The notes under the pieces: model-generated
What the model was told of the DNA's origin: nothing
The model's database searches: none
What the model saw: the letters and a program-made list of their open reading frames with translations, nothing else
In this document: positions 25,888 to 34,673 of the stretch, in pieces
How the letters are laid out: every line of letters starts with the position of its first letter
How positions within the stretch are numbered: the stretch's first letter is position 1
From: Candidatus Sulfobium mesophilum
GTDB lineage: Bacteria > Nitrospirota > Thermodesulfovibrionia > Thermodesulfovibrionales > UBA6898
Assembly (NCBI GenBank): GCA_900302705.1
Contig: OUUY01000119.1
Location: 1-51,068 of the forward strand
Direction of reading: 5' to 3'
DNA: 51,068 nucleotides
Program-made: the position numbers and the translations under genes

Positions 25888-25980
25888 TTCTTGCTCATTC
25901 TCGGTACCGATTAATAGGGACCTGCGAGTGCAATTCACCGTCAGGGCGAGTCAAATACGATTAATTGAATCCGCTCTGAA
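25888..25980 (-). repeat. Degenerate copy of a dispersed hairpin repeat (family A)
   Basis: Shares TTCTTGCTCATTCTCG with the repeat at 41605-41689 and, further on, AATACG, seven variable bases, GAA, one base and CCGCTC, with identical internal spacing. The middle has diverged. Same orientation as the 41.6-kb copy. The gap 25864-26040 otherwise holds only a promoter. Confidence 0.5.
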
Positions 25981-25993
25981 AGGCAGCCCCATG

Positions 25994-26023
25994 TTGCGTA
26001 ATTTCAGACGTTAGGGGTATAAA
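25994..26023 (+). promoter_or_regulatory. Promoter of the 54-codon gene
   Basis: TTGCGT (25994-25999), an 18-bp spacer and TATAAA (26018-26023) precede a GGGAGG Shine-Dalgarno just before the ATG at 26041. The predicted +1 is near 26030, giving a very short leader of about 11 nt. Confidence 0.45.
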
Positions 26024-26040
26024 TTATAAGCGGGAGGAAA

Positions 26041-26205
26041 ATGATAGAACTTATCGGCAAAGTGGTAGAGGTGGGGACGCCTGAGACTACATATTTAGGG
26101 AGACTCGCCGAGGTTAATGAAGAAGAAGTATACCTTGAGACCGAAGGCGGGTGGGTCGTCGTGCCGCTTGACAGAATAGCTTACATACGTGAGCCGGAGG
26201 ACTAG
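26041..26205 (+). CDS. Small conserved-looking beta-rich protein, 54 residues
   Basis: Begins MIELIGKVVEVGTP and ends VPLDRIAYIREPED. The sequence alternates beta-strand-like stretches (LIGKVVEV, YLGRLAEV, VYLETEGG, WVVVPLDRIAYI) with acidic turns and a W-hydrophobic core, as in small Sm-like or SH3-like barrels. No Cys or signal peptide. It has its own promoter and a good ribosome site (cgggaggaaaATG) and coding-like codon use, so it is probably a real gene. It precedes the metallo-beta-lactamase-fold gene. I do not recognise a named family; an RNA-binding Hfq/KOW-like role is only a guess. Confidence 0.7.
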   Translation: MIELIGKVVEVGTPETTYLGRLAEVNEEEVYLETEGGWVVVPLDRIAYIREPED

Positions 26206-26208
26206 GTG

Positions 26209-26307
26209 ATGAAACATGGTCACCCCAAGGGCGCCCACCTCATTTACAAGAGGAAGCTGGGTGGGGTAGTGGAAAGACGGCGCAGAACTGGGTTTACGGT
26301 CCGATAG
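26209..26307 (+). CDS. Possible 32-residue basic peptide ORF
   Basis: Begins 3 bp after the preceding small gene's stop and ends 3 bp before the next gene, filling the gap exactly. The product (MKHGHPKGAHLIYK at the start, RRRRTGF later) is very basic. No ribosome site beyond the end of the previous gene (gccggagg) is needed. Without comparison it could equally be a leader or noise. Confidence 0.3.
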   Translation: MKHGHPKGAHLIYKRKLGGVVERRRRTGFTVR

Positions 26308-26310
26308 CTA

Positions 26311-27072
26311 ATGATCGCGATATCTCTTCAGTCAGGCAGCAGCGGAAACTGCATATTTGTTGAGTCTTGCGGGGTGAGATTACTTTTCGACGCGGGAATA
26401 TCAGGTGTTACTGCTGAACGAAGGCTTGCAGTTTGCGGCTGTGACATCAGGGATGTGGATGCGGCAATCATATCCCATGATCACTCGGATCATGCGAAGT
26501 TTGCGGGCGTTTACAACCGCAAATACGGACTTCCGCTGTATTTGACGGAAAAGACTCTTGATGCGGCGGACGAAAGATGCGGGCTGGGTCCTCTGCGCAC
26601 GGTGAAATTATTTGAGTCAGGGAAAACGCTCACTTTCGGTTCTGTTTCTGTGCATACGATTCCGACTCCGCATGATGGCCAAGACGGTGTGATCTTCGTC
26701 GTAGAGTCGCGGAGGAAACGCTTGGGCATAATGACAGATCTGGGACATGTCTTCGACCGGTTGGCTGCTGAAGTGGCCTCCCTGGATGCTGTATTCATGG
26801 AAAGCAATTATGACGCGGCCATGCTGGCTGACGGCCCTTATCCCGCTTTTCTCAAACGGAGGATAAGAGGGCCGCGAGGGCATATTTCAAATATCGAGTC
26901 GGCAGAACTTCTCTCCCATGGTGCGCGGTTGAAATGGGCGTGTCTTTCACACCTGTCGGAGCAAAATAACGATCCTGAGGTTGCACTGCGCACACATTAT
27001 GAAGTCCTGGGAGAAAGATTGAAGCTTTTCGCCGCTAGCCGCTATTTACCCACCGGGGCCTTTCATATTTAA
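26311..27072 (+). CDS. Metallo-beta-lactamase-fold hydrolase, YycJ/WalJ-like
   Basis: 253 residues. The zinc motif SHDHSDH is at 55-61; further ligands lie in IMTDLGHV (about 144-151) and in the LSHLSEQNNDPE block near the C-terminus. N-terminal LQSGSSGNCIFVES and DAGIS match the YycJ/WalJ branch, 5'-3' nuclease-like enzymes of unknown bacterial role (WalJ is linked to cell-wall signalling in Firmicutes, but here no walKR genes are near). It converges on the YkgJ-like gene with a 4-bp overlap of the ends. Confidence 0.9.
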   Translation: MIAISLQSGSSGNCIFVESCGVRLLFDAGISGVTAERRLAVCGCDIRDVDAAIISHDHSDHAKFAGVYNRKYGLPLYLTEKTLDAADERCGLGPLRTVKLFESGKTLTFGSVSVHTIPTPHDGQDGVIFVVESRRKRLGIMTDLGHVFDRLAAEVASLDAVFMESNYDAAMLADGPYPAFLKRRIRGPRGHISNIESAELLSHGARLKWACLSHLSEQNNDPEVALRTHYEVLGERLKLFAASRYLPTGAFHI

Positions 27073-27392
27073 GATTTTTTTAGTTTGAGTGTAGACCAGA
27101 GGCAATCATCTCCAAAGTCCTCAATGCCCGAGTAATCAGCGCACGCCTTAGGGCGGTTTTCATAGACGTCGCACCCCTGCGGCGTAAGATGCGGGCAGGT
27201 GTGTTTGAAAGACAGGATTATCGCGTCTTCCTCCAGTCTGCTGACATCGAACCCCCGCGCCTTATAGAAATCAACGATTGTCTCCGCAGAGCAGCTGTAC
27301 AGCACCGGATGGGTGTATACAAATATTTCCTTGCAGCACTTCTGACAGGAGATGCAGAGCCTCTCCTTCTCGGAAACATCTTTTTTTGACAT
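27069..27392 (-). CDS. YkgJ-family cysteine-cluster protein
   Basis: 107 residues with the family pattern: CISCQKCC at 13-20, CPHLTPQGCDVYENRPKAC near the middle-to-C-terminus and a final Cys-rich tail (DDCLW). Eight Cys, probably binding zinc or an iron-sulfur cluster; function is unproven. The ATG has no Shine-Dalgarno; an extended -10 (TGTTATAAT on the minus strand) ends 5 nt before it. Divergent from hypF. Confidence 0.9.
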   Translation of the reverse strand: MSKKDVSEKERLCISCQKCCKEIFVYTHPVLYSCSAETIVDFYKARGFDVSRLEEDAIILSFKHTCPHLTPQGCDVYENRPKACADYSGIEDFGDDCLWSTLKLKKS

Positions 27393-27397
27393 TTTTC

Positions 27398-27403
27398 ATT
27401 ATA
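27398..27403 (-). promoter_or_regulatory. Extended -10 of the YkgJ-like gene, leaderless configuration
   Basis: On the minus strand TGT precedes TATAAT, making a full TGnTATAAT extended -10, followed by five bases (gaaaa) and ATG. The expected start of transcription is on or beside the start codon. Confidence 0.5.
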
Positions 27404-27458
27404 ACAAAAAGGCCAGATATTCATTACGATTTCTCAGCCTCAGGCGCTTCCGTTCGGT

Positions 27459-27464
27459 TATAAT
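27459..27464 (+). promoter_or_regulatory. Candidate -10 of the hyp operon
   Basis: TATAAT at 27459-27464 with no good -35. The +1 near 27471 gives a 22-nt leader containing AAGGTGG (27478-27484) before the hypF ATG at 27493. Divergent with the YkgJ-like promoter in the same 100-bp gap. Confidence 0.4.
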
Positions 27465-27492
27465 ACATCCACTGGATGAAGGTGGATATTAT

Positions 27493-29853
27493 ATGGAATG
27501 CCTGAATATATCGGTTAAGGGTAAGGTTCAGGGGGTGGGGTTCAGGCCATTCGTGTATAACCTTGCGAGGTCACTTGGGGTAAGGGGGTTTATCACTAAT
27601 ACCGCTGAGGGCGTTTATATTACTGCTGAGGGCGGTGACATTAGTTCTTTTCTCGAGAGGCTGAGAAAAGATAGTCCGCCCCTTTCAAGTATCCTCAGCA
27701 TCGATATTACGCCGGCCGGGTCGGAGGGTTACACTGATTTCTCAATAAGAGGAAGCCGCGAGCTCGGCGGCTTCACGCTCGTATCGCCGGATGTTTCTGT
27801 ATGTGAGGATTGCCTGCGTGAGCTTTTTGATCCCACAGACAGGCGTTACCTTTATCCTTTTATCAACTGTACTAACTGCGGGCCCCGGTATTCGATTACA
27901 AAAGCAGTGCCTTACGACCGGGCTCGCACAACAATGGACATTTTCAGGATGTGCAGGGATTGCCAGGATGAATATGATGATCCCATGAACAGACGCTTTC
28001 ACGCCCAGCCAAATGCATGCGGCAGGTGCGGCCCCGGCGTTGAACTGAGGGTTGCCGCAGAAGGGATAAGGATTCACGAAAAAGAAGGGCCTGTTCAGGC
28101 TGCGATAAGACTTCTTGAGGAAGGAAGGATTTTAGCGATAAAGGGCCTCGGGGGTTTCCATCTTGCATGCGACGCTTCAAATGACAAAGCGGTCTCGGAT
28201 CTGAGAGGAAGGAAAAGAAGAAATAATAAACCCTTTGCAGTTATGGCGCCGGATATCAGTGCCGTGAAGAAGTTCTGCCATGTTGCCGAAAAAGAGGAAG
28301 CACTCTTGCTTTCAGGGAAAAGGCCGGTTCTCCTTCTCCGCAAAAAAGAGGACGATAGACTTGCGGCAGCTGTTTCCCCTAATAACAGCCATACCGGATT
28401 TATGCTCCCCTACACGCCTCTTCATTACCTGCTTTTTTATTACCCGCTGTCCTCTGTATACGAGGGAGGAGACAGGGGAATCTCCCACTTCAACGCCCTT
28501 GTAATGACTAGTGGAAATATCTCTGAGGAGCCTATCGTGATCAGCAACGAAGAGGCCCTCGCAAAACTTACAGATATTGCTGATGCCTTCCTGTTTCACG
28601 ACCGGGGTATATTTATGAGAGTCGATGACTCGGTGATGAAGGTCCTCGGAAGCGCGACGGCAGAGTCTGCCGATGCCTGGGCGGAAGAAGAAGCGCCAGC
28701 ATTTTTTATCCGAAGGGCGCGGGGATATGCTCCTGATCCGATATCTTTACACGAGGAGGGGCCGGAGGTGCTGGCCTGCGGAGCGGATTTGAAAAATACC
28801 TTCACTCTGACAAAAGGCAGATACGCTATTACGAGTCAGCATATAGGAGATATGGAAAATTTCGAGACTCTCTGCTTTTTTGAAGAGACTCTGAAGAACC
28901 TTAAAGTGGTCTACCGGTCAGTGCCTGAGGCGATAGCTTATGACCCGCATCCGGCCTACATGTCGTCTCATTGGGCGTTAAGGCAGGAAGGGATCGAAAA
29001 ATACCCGGTCCAGCATCATTACGCACACATCGCATCCGTCATGGCGGAGAGGGGCATAAAGGAAAAAGTCATAGGCGTGGCATTTGACGGCACAGGTTAT
29101 GGAGATGATGGAAATCTGTGGGGAGGGGAGTTCCTGATAGCCGACGTAACGGGCTTCAAGAGGGCGGGGCATATTAAGTACATACCGCTTCCGGGCGGCG
29201 AAATGGCGGTAAGGGAGCCATGGAGGATAGCCCTTGCATATCTTGTGGGGGCGGCCGGTGCGGATTTATGGGATTATATCAGGCCGACAGCTTTTGTTGA
29301 AAAATACGGCAGAGAGAGAATAGAGGCGATCCTGAAGATTTCGGGGATGAGGGATTTTTCTCCCCTTTCTTCTGGGGCGGGCAGATTATTCGATGCTGCA
29401 TCGGCCCTGATAGGTGTTTGCGACAGGAACACATTCGAAGGAGAGGCTGCGATGGCACTGGAAGCCCTTGCGCTTGATGATCTGGACGATGATTATCCGG
29501 TGGACATAAGATTTAAAGAAGTGACAGATATAGATTTCTGCCCGATGATTTTAGGTATACTGAGAGATCTCAAAAATCAGATGGACAGGCGGGTGATCGC
29601 GACAAAATTCCATAACACGGTGTCGACGGCAGTATTAAGGACTGTGGTCAAACTTTCGGCAACTCATAATGTCAGAAAGGTCGTCCTCAGCGGAGGCGTA
29701 TTCCAAAATGCGTATCTTCTGGGGAGGGTGGCGCACTTTCTAAGATATGAGGGATTAGAGGTATATGTAAATGAGATCGTGCCCTCTAACGATGCCGGCG
29801 TCTCCTTGGGACAGGCGTATATAATCAGAGAAAAGCTCAAAGAGGGGTTGTGA
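27493..29853 (+). CDS. hypF: Carbamoyltransferase HypF, hydrogenase maturation
   Basis: 786 residues. Order: N-terminal acylphosphatase domain (KVQGVGFRPFVYNLA), two zinc-finger pairs of CxxC (CEDC, CTNC, CRDC, CGRC; about 108-190), YrdC-like domain (about 200-385; KGLGGFHLACDA, LRGRKRRNNKPFAVM), and a Kae1-like carbamoyltransferase domain (HHYAHIASVMAERG, GVAFDGTGYGDDG, LSGGVFQN). It makes the carbamoyl that becomes the cyanide ligands of [NiFe] hydrogenase. The start is ATG 27493 with AAGGTGG; an open frame further upstream is not part of it. Overlaps hypD by GTGA. Confidence 0.97.
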   Translation: MECLNISVKGKVQGVGFRPFVYNLARSLGVRGFITNTAEGVYITAEGGDISSFLERLRKDSPPLSSILSIDITPAGSEGYTDFSIRGSRELGGFTLVSPDVSVCEDCLRELFDPTDRRYLYPFINCTNCGPRYSITKAVPYDRARTTMDIFRMCRDCQDEYDDPMNRRFHAQPNACGRCGPGVELRVAAEGIRIHEKEGPVQAAIRLLEEGRILAIKGLGGFHLACDASNDKAVSDLRGRKRRNNKPFAVMAPDISAVKKFCHVAEKEEALLLSGKRPVLLLRKKEDDRLAAAVSPNNSHTGFMLPYTPLHYLLFYYPLSSVYEGGDRGISHFNALVMTSGNISEEPIVISNEEALAKLTDIADAFLFHDRGIFMRVDDSVMKVLGSATAESADAWAEEEAPAFFIRRARGYAPDPISLHEEGPEVLACGADLKNTFTLTKGRYAITSQHIGDMENFETLCFFEETLKNLKVVYRSVPEAIAYDPHPAYMSSHWALRQEGIEKYPVQHHYAHIASVMAERGIKEKVIGVAFDGTGYGDDGNLWGGEFLIADVTGFKRAGHIKYIPLPGGEMAVREPWRIALAYLVGAAGADLWDYIRPTAFVEKYGRERIEAILKISGMRDFSPLSSGAGRLFDAASALIGVCDRNTFEGEAAMALEALALDDLDDDYPVDIRFKEVTDIDFCPMILGILRDLKNQMDRRVIATKFHNTVSTAVLRTVVKLSATHNVRKVVLSGGVFQNAYLLGRVAHFLRYEGLEVYVNEIVPSNDAGVSLGQAYIIREKLKEGL

Positions 29854-30935
29854 AATACCCGATGAATATCCGGGATGCTCTCAAATTAATTATGGATTCA
29901 GTAGGAAGACCGCTCAGACTGATGGAGGTCTGCGGCACGCACACTGTTGCAATTTTCAGGCATGGGATAAGGGATCTTTTACCTGAGGGGATAACTCTTT
30001 TGAGCGGGCCGGGCTGTCCTGTCTGTGTTACGGCGATGAGAGATGTGGATACTGCAATAGCTATATCGATGCAGAAGAATGTTGTCCTTACAACTTTTGG
30101 GGACATGATGAGAGTCCCCGGAAGCAAGGGTTCTCTTTTTAATGCAAAGGCCCAGGGCAGTGATATCCGTGTGGTCTATTCCCCGCTTGACGCCCTCAGG
30201 ATAGCCGAAGACAACAGGGACAAAGAGGTCGTTTTTTTCGCGACCGGCTTCGAAACTACCTCCCCCTCAGTTGCCGGAACCATTATGGAGGCCGAAAGGA
30301 AAGGGGTCCGTAATTTTTATATTTATTCAGTGCATAAGACAGTTCCGCCGGCACTGAGGGCGCTGCTTGATTCCGGAGAGGTCAGAGTGGATGGGTTCAT
30401 CCTGCCCGGGCATGTAAGCACCATTATCGGAAGCCTGCCGTATGAATTTATTGCGTCTGATTACAAGAAGCCTTCTGTCATTACAGGCTTTGACGCTGCT
30501 GATATTCTATCGGGAATCAGGATGATCCTGGAGCAGATCGCCTCGCGGATGTCGGCCGTGGAGATTCAGTATAAGAAGGTCGTCAGAAAAGAGGGCAACC
30601 CTAAGGCTGTTGCCATATTAAACAAATGTTTCGAGCCTGACGACGCTGTCTGGAGAGGTATCGGCACCATCGGCAAGAGCGGTCTTAAGCTTAGGGAGGA
30701 ATTCAAACACAGGGACTTCAAATCTGTATTCAGCGTTGATATTCCGGAAGGTGAGGGTCATGCGACGGCCTGCTCGTGCGGTGATGTGCTTAAAGGAGTT
30801 AAGGTCCCGCCGGAATGCAAACTATTTGGCAAGTCCTGCACGCCCGACAGACCGGTAGGACCGTGCATGGTGAGTTCCGAGGGTAGCTGCGCTGCATATT
30901 ACAAATATAAAGCGGTCAGAGGCATGAAAGTATGA
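29850..30935 (+). CDS. hypD: Hydrogenase maturation scaffold HypD
   Basis: 361 residues. MEVCGTHT (active Cys 28), LLSGPGCPVCVT and a C-terminal [4Fe-4S]-type Cys set (FGKSC, GPCMVSSEGSCAAYYKY) are all present. With HypC it assembles the Fe(CN)2CO unit. GTG start overlaps the hypF stop. No hypC lies between hypF, hypD and hypE. Confidence 0.96.
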   Translation: MKYPMNIRDALKLIMDSVGRPLRLMEVCGTHTVAIFRHGIRDLLPEGITLLSGPGCPVCVTAMRDVDTAIAISMQKNVVLTTFGDMMRVPGSKGSLFNAKAQGSDIRVVYSPLDALRIAEDNRDKEVVFFATGFETTSPSVAGTIMEAERKGVRNFYIYSVHKTVPPALRALLDSGEVRVDGFILPGHVSTIIGSLPYEFIASDYKKPSVITGFDAADILSGIRMILEQIASRMSAVEIQYKKVVRKEGNPKAVAILNKCFEPDDAVWRGIGTIGKSGLKLREEFKHRDFKSVFSVDIPEGEGHATACSCGDVLKGVKVPPECKLFGKSCTPDRPVGPCMVSSEGSCAAYYKYKAVRGMKV

Positions 30936-30942
30936 GGGTCTT

Positions 30943-31941
30943 ATGGACCTGATCCAGCTTGCCCATGGAAGCGGAGGCCGGATGATGCATCAGCTGATAA
31001 AGGAGTTTTTTGTGCCGGCCTTTGATATGAGGGAACTGGGTGATTCGGCAGTTCTAAAGAATACTTTTTCGGACAGGATAGCGGTGACTACAGATTCGTA
31101 TGTGGTATCGCCTCTTTTTTTCCCGGGCGGAGACATAGGACGTCTTTCAGTCTGCGGCACGGTTAACGATCTTGCTGTTTCAGGCGCGACTCCTGTTTAC
31201 ATGACGGCGGGTTTTATCATAGAAGAAGGCTTTCCATTTGATCACCTCAGGCGGGTGCTGGCTTCCATGAGGTCGGCAGCCCGGGAGGCTGGTGTAAGGA
31301 TTGTTGCAGGCGACACAAAGGTTGTCGACAGGGGAAAGGCCGATGGTCTTTTCATCAACACTGCCGGCTTCGGAGTTGTCGATGAGGGACTCGAGCTGTC
31401 TTCTTCAAAGGTTAAACCAGGGGACAAGGTTCTCCTTAGCGGAAGCATGGGCAACCATGGCGTGGCTGTCATGGCGGAACGAAACGGCATATCGTTCGAA
31501 CCGCCTCTTTTAAGCGATGTCAGGCCTCTAAACACGCTTGTAAGACGGATGCTGGAGCGGACAGATAAGATACACATGATGAGAGACCCCACCAGAGGAG
31601 GCGTTGCGACAACTCTCAATGAGATAGCATCAGAGTCAGGGCGTTGCATTGTGGTGCAAGAATCGGCGATCACGATTACTCCAGGTGTCAGGGGGGCTTG
31701 CGAACTTCTTGGCCTTGATCCCCTGTATATCGCAAATGAAGGAATTCTTATTGCGGTCGCAGAACCGTCGGTTGCAGAGGAGCTTGCTGATGAAATGAGG
31801 ACGACCTCTGAAGGCGTCGGTGCAGCCATTATAGGTGAAGTTGTGGAGGGTCCGATGGGGACTGTATTATTGAAAACGAGCGTTGGCGGTATTAGAATAG
31901 TAGACATGCTTTCAGGTGATCAGTTGCCGAGAATATGTTAA
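30943..31941 (+). CDS. hypE: Hydrogenase maturation protein HypE
   Basis: 332 residues, AIR-synthase/ThiL fold. It begins LIQLAHGSGGRMMHQLI and ends with PRIC; the terminal Cys receives the carbamoyl from HypF and is dehydrated to thiocyanate. TRGGVATTLNE and the DSYVVSPLFFPGGDIG block are typical. ATG with GAGGG eight bases upstream; 7 bp after hypD. The following pdxJ is 47 bp away and may be in the same operon. Confidence 0.97.
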   Translation: MDLIQLAHGSGGRMMHQLIKEFFVPAFDMRELGDSAVLKNTFSDRIAVTTDSYVVSPLFFPGGDIGRLSVCGTVNDLAVSGATPVYMTAGFIIEEGFPFDHLRRVLASMRSAAREAGVRIVAGDTKVVDRGKADGLFINTAGFGVVDEGLELSSSKVKPGDKVLLSGSMGNHGVAVMAERNGISFEPPLLSDVRPLNTLVRRMLERTDKIHMMRDPTRGGVATTLNEIASESGRCIVVQESAITITPGVRGACELLGLDPLYIANEGILIAVAEPSVAEELADEMRTTSEGVGAAIIGEVVEGPMGTVLLKTSVGGIRIVDMLSGDQLPRIC

Positions 31942-31988
31942 CGGAGAATCAATCGCGTAAAAAATGAAAAAAGGCGAATGGAGACCGG

Positions 31989-32723
31989 ATGATACTGGGA
32001 GTTAATGTTGACCATGTTGCGACACTGAGACAGGCTAGAGGTGGAAAAGAGCCGGAACCGGTGACGGCTGCCGCACTGGCGCTTCTTGGGGGAGCAGACG
32101 GTATTACTGTGCATCTTAGGGAAGACAGAAGGCATATATGTGACCGAGATCTCGGGCTTCTCAGGGAACTAATTCCGGTTGAGCTTAACCTTGAGATGGC
32201 TGCCGCTAAAGAAATACTCAAAATAGCAGTTAGGACAGTACCTGATCTTGTCACTCTTGTGCCTGAAAAGAGGCAGGAACTTACGACGGAAGGCGGGCTT
32301 GATGTCAAAAAAGGCAGGGCTGTGTTGATACAGGCGGTGAAAGTCCTCCATGACAGCGGCATTAGTGTGAGTCTTTTTATCAACCCTGATCCGGATGATG
32401 TCGGAATCTCCAAAGAGATCGGTGCCGATATGGTGGAGATACATACCGGGGGTTATTCCGATAGCAGGGGGAGAAAGCAGGAGAGGGAACTCGCTAAGGT
32501 GGTAACAGCCTTGCAAACAGCGGTGGATATCGGCCTTAAGGCTAATGCCGGCCATGGACTCAATTATTATAATGTTTCCCGGGTTGCGGAATTGGATAAC
32601 TTAAGGGGGTTATATATCGGCCACAGCATTATCTCAAGGGCTGTGCTTGTCGGTATCGAAAGGGCCGTAAGAGAGATGAAAGATTTGATGAATACTGCGG
32701 ACCAAAAAATAGAAGGCAAATGA
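31989..32723 (+). CDS. pdxJ: Pyridoxine 5'-phosphate synthase
   Basis: 244 residues, TIM barrel. GVNVDHVATLRQARGG (4-19), ITVHLREDRRHI and AGHGLNYYN are family signatures and carry the active-site His/Arg residues. It closes pyridoxine phosphate from 3-amino-1-hydroxyacetone phosphate and deoxyxylulose 5-phosphate (the DXP that also feeds Dxr). ATG with GGAG just upstream. Probably in one unit with acpS, nnrDE and pgeF. Confidence 0.97.
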   Translation: MILGVNVDHVATLRQARGGKEPEPVTAAALALLGGADGITVHLREDRRHICDRDLGLLRELIPVELNLEMAAAKEILKIAVRTVPDLVTLVPEKRQELTTEGGLDVKKGRAVLIQAVKVLHDSGISVSLFINPDPDDVGISKEIGADMVEIHTGGYSDSRGRKQERELAKVVTALQTAVDIGLKANAGHGLNYYNVSRVAELDNLRGLYIGHSIISRAVLVGIERAVREMKDLMNTADQKIEGK

Positions 32724-32729
32724 GTAAGC

Positions 32730-33101
32730 TTGATATACGGTATTGGCGTTGACATAGTCGAGATCGACAGAATAAGAGATGCTGTCGATAGGTGGGGAGA
32801 AAGATTTCTACGCAGGGTCTTTACCGAACATGAAATAGCTTATTCCTACAAAAAAAAAGAACCTTACCTTCCTTTGTCTGTTAGGTTTGCGGCCAAGGAG
32901 GCTTTTATCAAAGCGATTAGCGCTGAAATCCACCTGGCAATGAATGAAATCGAAGTAATCAATCGAGAGGGAGGGCAGCCTTTTATCGAGGTGAAGGGAA
33001 GACTCAAAACTTTTTTTGAGGAGAGATCCATCAGACGAGTGCATCTGAGCATGAGTCATGAGCGTAAATACGGCATGGCCTGTGTGGTAGTGGAGAAATA
33101 G
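32730..33101 (+). CDS. acpS: Holo-[acyl-carrier-protein] synthase
   Basis: 123 residues. GIGVDIVEIDRI (metal Asp 8), FAAKEAFIKAI (metal Glu) and HLSMSHERKYGMA are the AcpS signatures. It transfers 4'-phosphopantetheine from CoA to ACP. TTG start at 32730, 6 bp after pdxJ; no good ribosome site, so translational coupling is likely. pdxJ-acpS-nnr is a common arrangement. Confidence 0.95.
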   Translation: MIYGIGVDIVEIDRIRDAVDRWGERFLRRVFTEHEIAYSYKKKEPYLPLSVRFAAKEAFIKAISAEIHLAMNEIEVINREGGQPFIEVKGRLKTFFEERSIRRVHLSMSHERKYGMACVVVEK

Positions 33102-33119
33102 GCTGTTTATGGGGGAACA

Positions 33120-34670
33120 ATGAAGGTAGTGACTGCCGGCGAGATGCAGAACATAGACAGAAGGACTATCGATGAGTACGGGGTGCCAGCGGTTGTCCTG
33201 ATGGAGAGGGCGGGGCTTGCAGTGGCCCAAAAGATTCTGTCGCTTTTCGAAAGAAGGAAGGTTATCGTCATCTGCGGAGGGGGAAACAACGGAGGTGACG
33301 GGATTGTTGTCGCAAGGAATCTTTTCAACTGGGGATGGAACGTAAGGGTTCTTCTCCTTTTCCGTGAGAATAAGATGAGCGGGGATTGCCGTGCGCAATA
33401 CAATATTGCTAAAAAAATGAGGGTCCCCATGGAGTTCAGGACCGGGATCAGCCGGGCTGATTTGCACAGCTCTCTGGTCATCGACGCTATCTTCGGGACC
33501 GGCATTAACAAGCCGGTCAGACCGCCTGTGTCGGACATTGTCTCTTTTCTTAACAGAGCAGATGCGCCTGTGCTTTCGGTCGACATCCCTTCCGGTATTT
33601 CGGCTGACGATGGGCGGGTAATGGGCGTCGCAGTACGCGCGGACTATACCGTTACGTTCGGCCTGCCTAAGATAGGCCATCTCCTCCATCCGGGAGCGGA
33701 ATATGCCGGGAAATTTTTTGTGGAGGACATTGGATTTCCCCGGGAACTTCTTGCCTCTGAGTCTTTGAATATCCAGACCATTGAAAAGAATGATGCTTCG
33801 TTGCTCATTCCGGAGAGACCGGCCAATTCACATAAGAACGACTATGGGCATGTGCTGATAGTCGCCGGTTCGGCGGGCAGGACAGGAGCCGCTCTCATGG
33901 CTGCCAGGGCATGTCTGCGTTCGGGCGCGGGGCTGGTTACGCTCGGTGTTCCGGAGAGCCTTGCCGGTGTTTTTCAATCGACTGTTACAGAAGAGATGAT
34001 CCTTCCTCTTCCTGATAAAGGGGGTGGAACGCTTTCCCTTGAGTCAGCTCAAGTGATTCTTGAATTTGTTTCCGGCAGGGCGGATGTCCTGGCGATTGGT
34101 CCCGGGATAGGCGTTTCTGCCGATACCAGGGGTATCATGCAGGAGTTAATTGTAGGCGCTGCTGTGCCTATGGTGATCGACGCCGACGGAATAAATTCCA
34201 TAAGTGGCGATGCGGGGATTTTGGAAAAAGCAAAGTCACCTATGATACTCACCCCTCATGTTGGCGAGATGGCGAGGCTGCTGAGACGAAACGATTCGGA
34301 TAGTTCAGTTGACAGGACGGCAATAGAGGCGGACAGAGTTTCAGAGTCGCTTTCTTTTTCGAAGAAGACGGGGACATATCTTATCTTAAAGGGCGCCCCG
34401 ACGATCATCGCAGAACCAGAGGGCAAGGCCTTTATTAATACGACCGGCAACCCTGGTATGGCAACAGCAGGATCGGGCGATGTCCTGACAGGCATCGTTG
34501 CGGCATTTCTCGGCCAGATGTCTGATCCACTTGATGCATCTGTCCTGGGAACGTATCTTCACGGTCTTGCGGGTGATGGTGCGGCATCCGAGAAGGGGAT
34601 GCATTCAATGATTGCAACGGATATCATAGAACACCTGCCGAACGCACTTAAGACCCTGAAAAGAGATTAA
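33120..34670 (+). CDS. nnr: Bifunctional NAD(P)H-hydrate epimerase / dehydratase
   Basis: 516 residues. The N-terminal epimerase domain (about 1-215; GGGNNGGDGIVVARNL, FGTGINKPV, DIPSGIS) repairs R-hydrates; the C-terminal ribokinase-like dehydratase (about 225-516; VIVAGSAGRTGAALMAA, PHVGEMARLL, GNPGMATAGSGDVLTGI) uses ATP or ADP to restore NAD(P)H. Complete in both domains. ATG with GGGGGAACA upstream; 18 bp after acpS. Confidence 0.96.
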   Translation: MKVVTAGEMQNIDRRTIDEYGVPAVVLMERAGLAVAQKILSLFERRKVIVICGGGNNGGDGIVVARNLFNWGWNVRVLLLFRENKMSGDCRAQYNIAKKMRVPMEFRTGISRADLHSSLVIDAIFGTGINKPVRPPVSDIVSFLNRADAPVLSVDIPSGISADDGRVMGVAVRADYTVTFGLPKIGHLLHPGAEYAGKFFVEDIGFPRELLASESLNIQTIEKNDASLLIPERPANSHKNDYGHVLIVAGSAGRTGAALMAARACLRSGAGLVTLGVPESLAGVFQSTVTEEMILPLPDKGGGTLSLESAQVILEFVSGRADVLAIGPGIGVSADTRGIMQELIVGAAVPMVIDADGINSISGDAGILEKAKSPMILTPHVGEMARLLRRNDSDSSVDRTAIEADRVSESLSFSKKTGTYLILKGAPTIIAEPEGKAFINTTGNPGMATAGSGDVLTGIVAAFLGQMSDPLDASVLGTYLHGLAGDGAASEKGMHSMIATDIIEHLPNALKTLKRD

Positions 34671-34673
34671 GTA

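Noticed and set aside
27352-27492. Upstream extension of hypF
   Set aside because: It overlaps the divergent YkgJ-like gene and its promoter; HypF homologues start at the acylphosphatase domain, matching ATG 27493.
32808-33689. Long minus-strand open frame opposite acpS and nnr
   Set aside because: Lies across two clearly coding genes and shows no domain or start signal.
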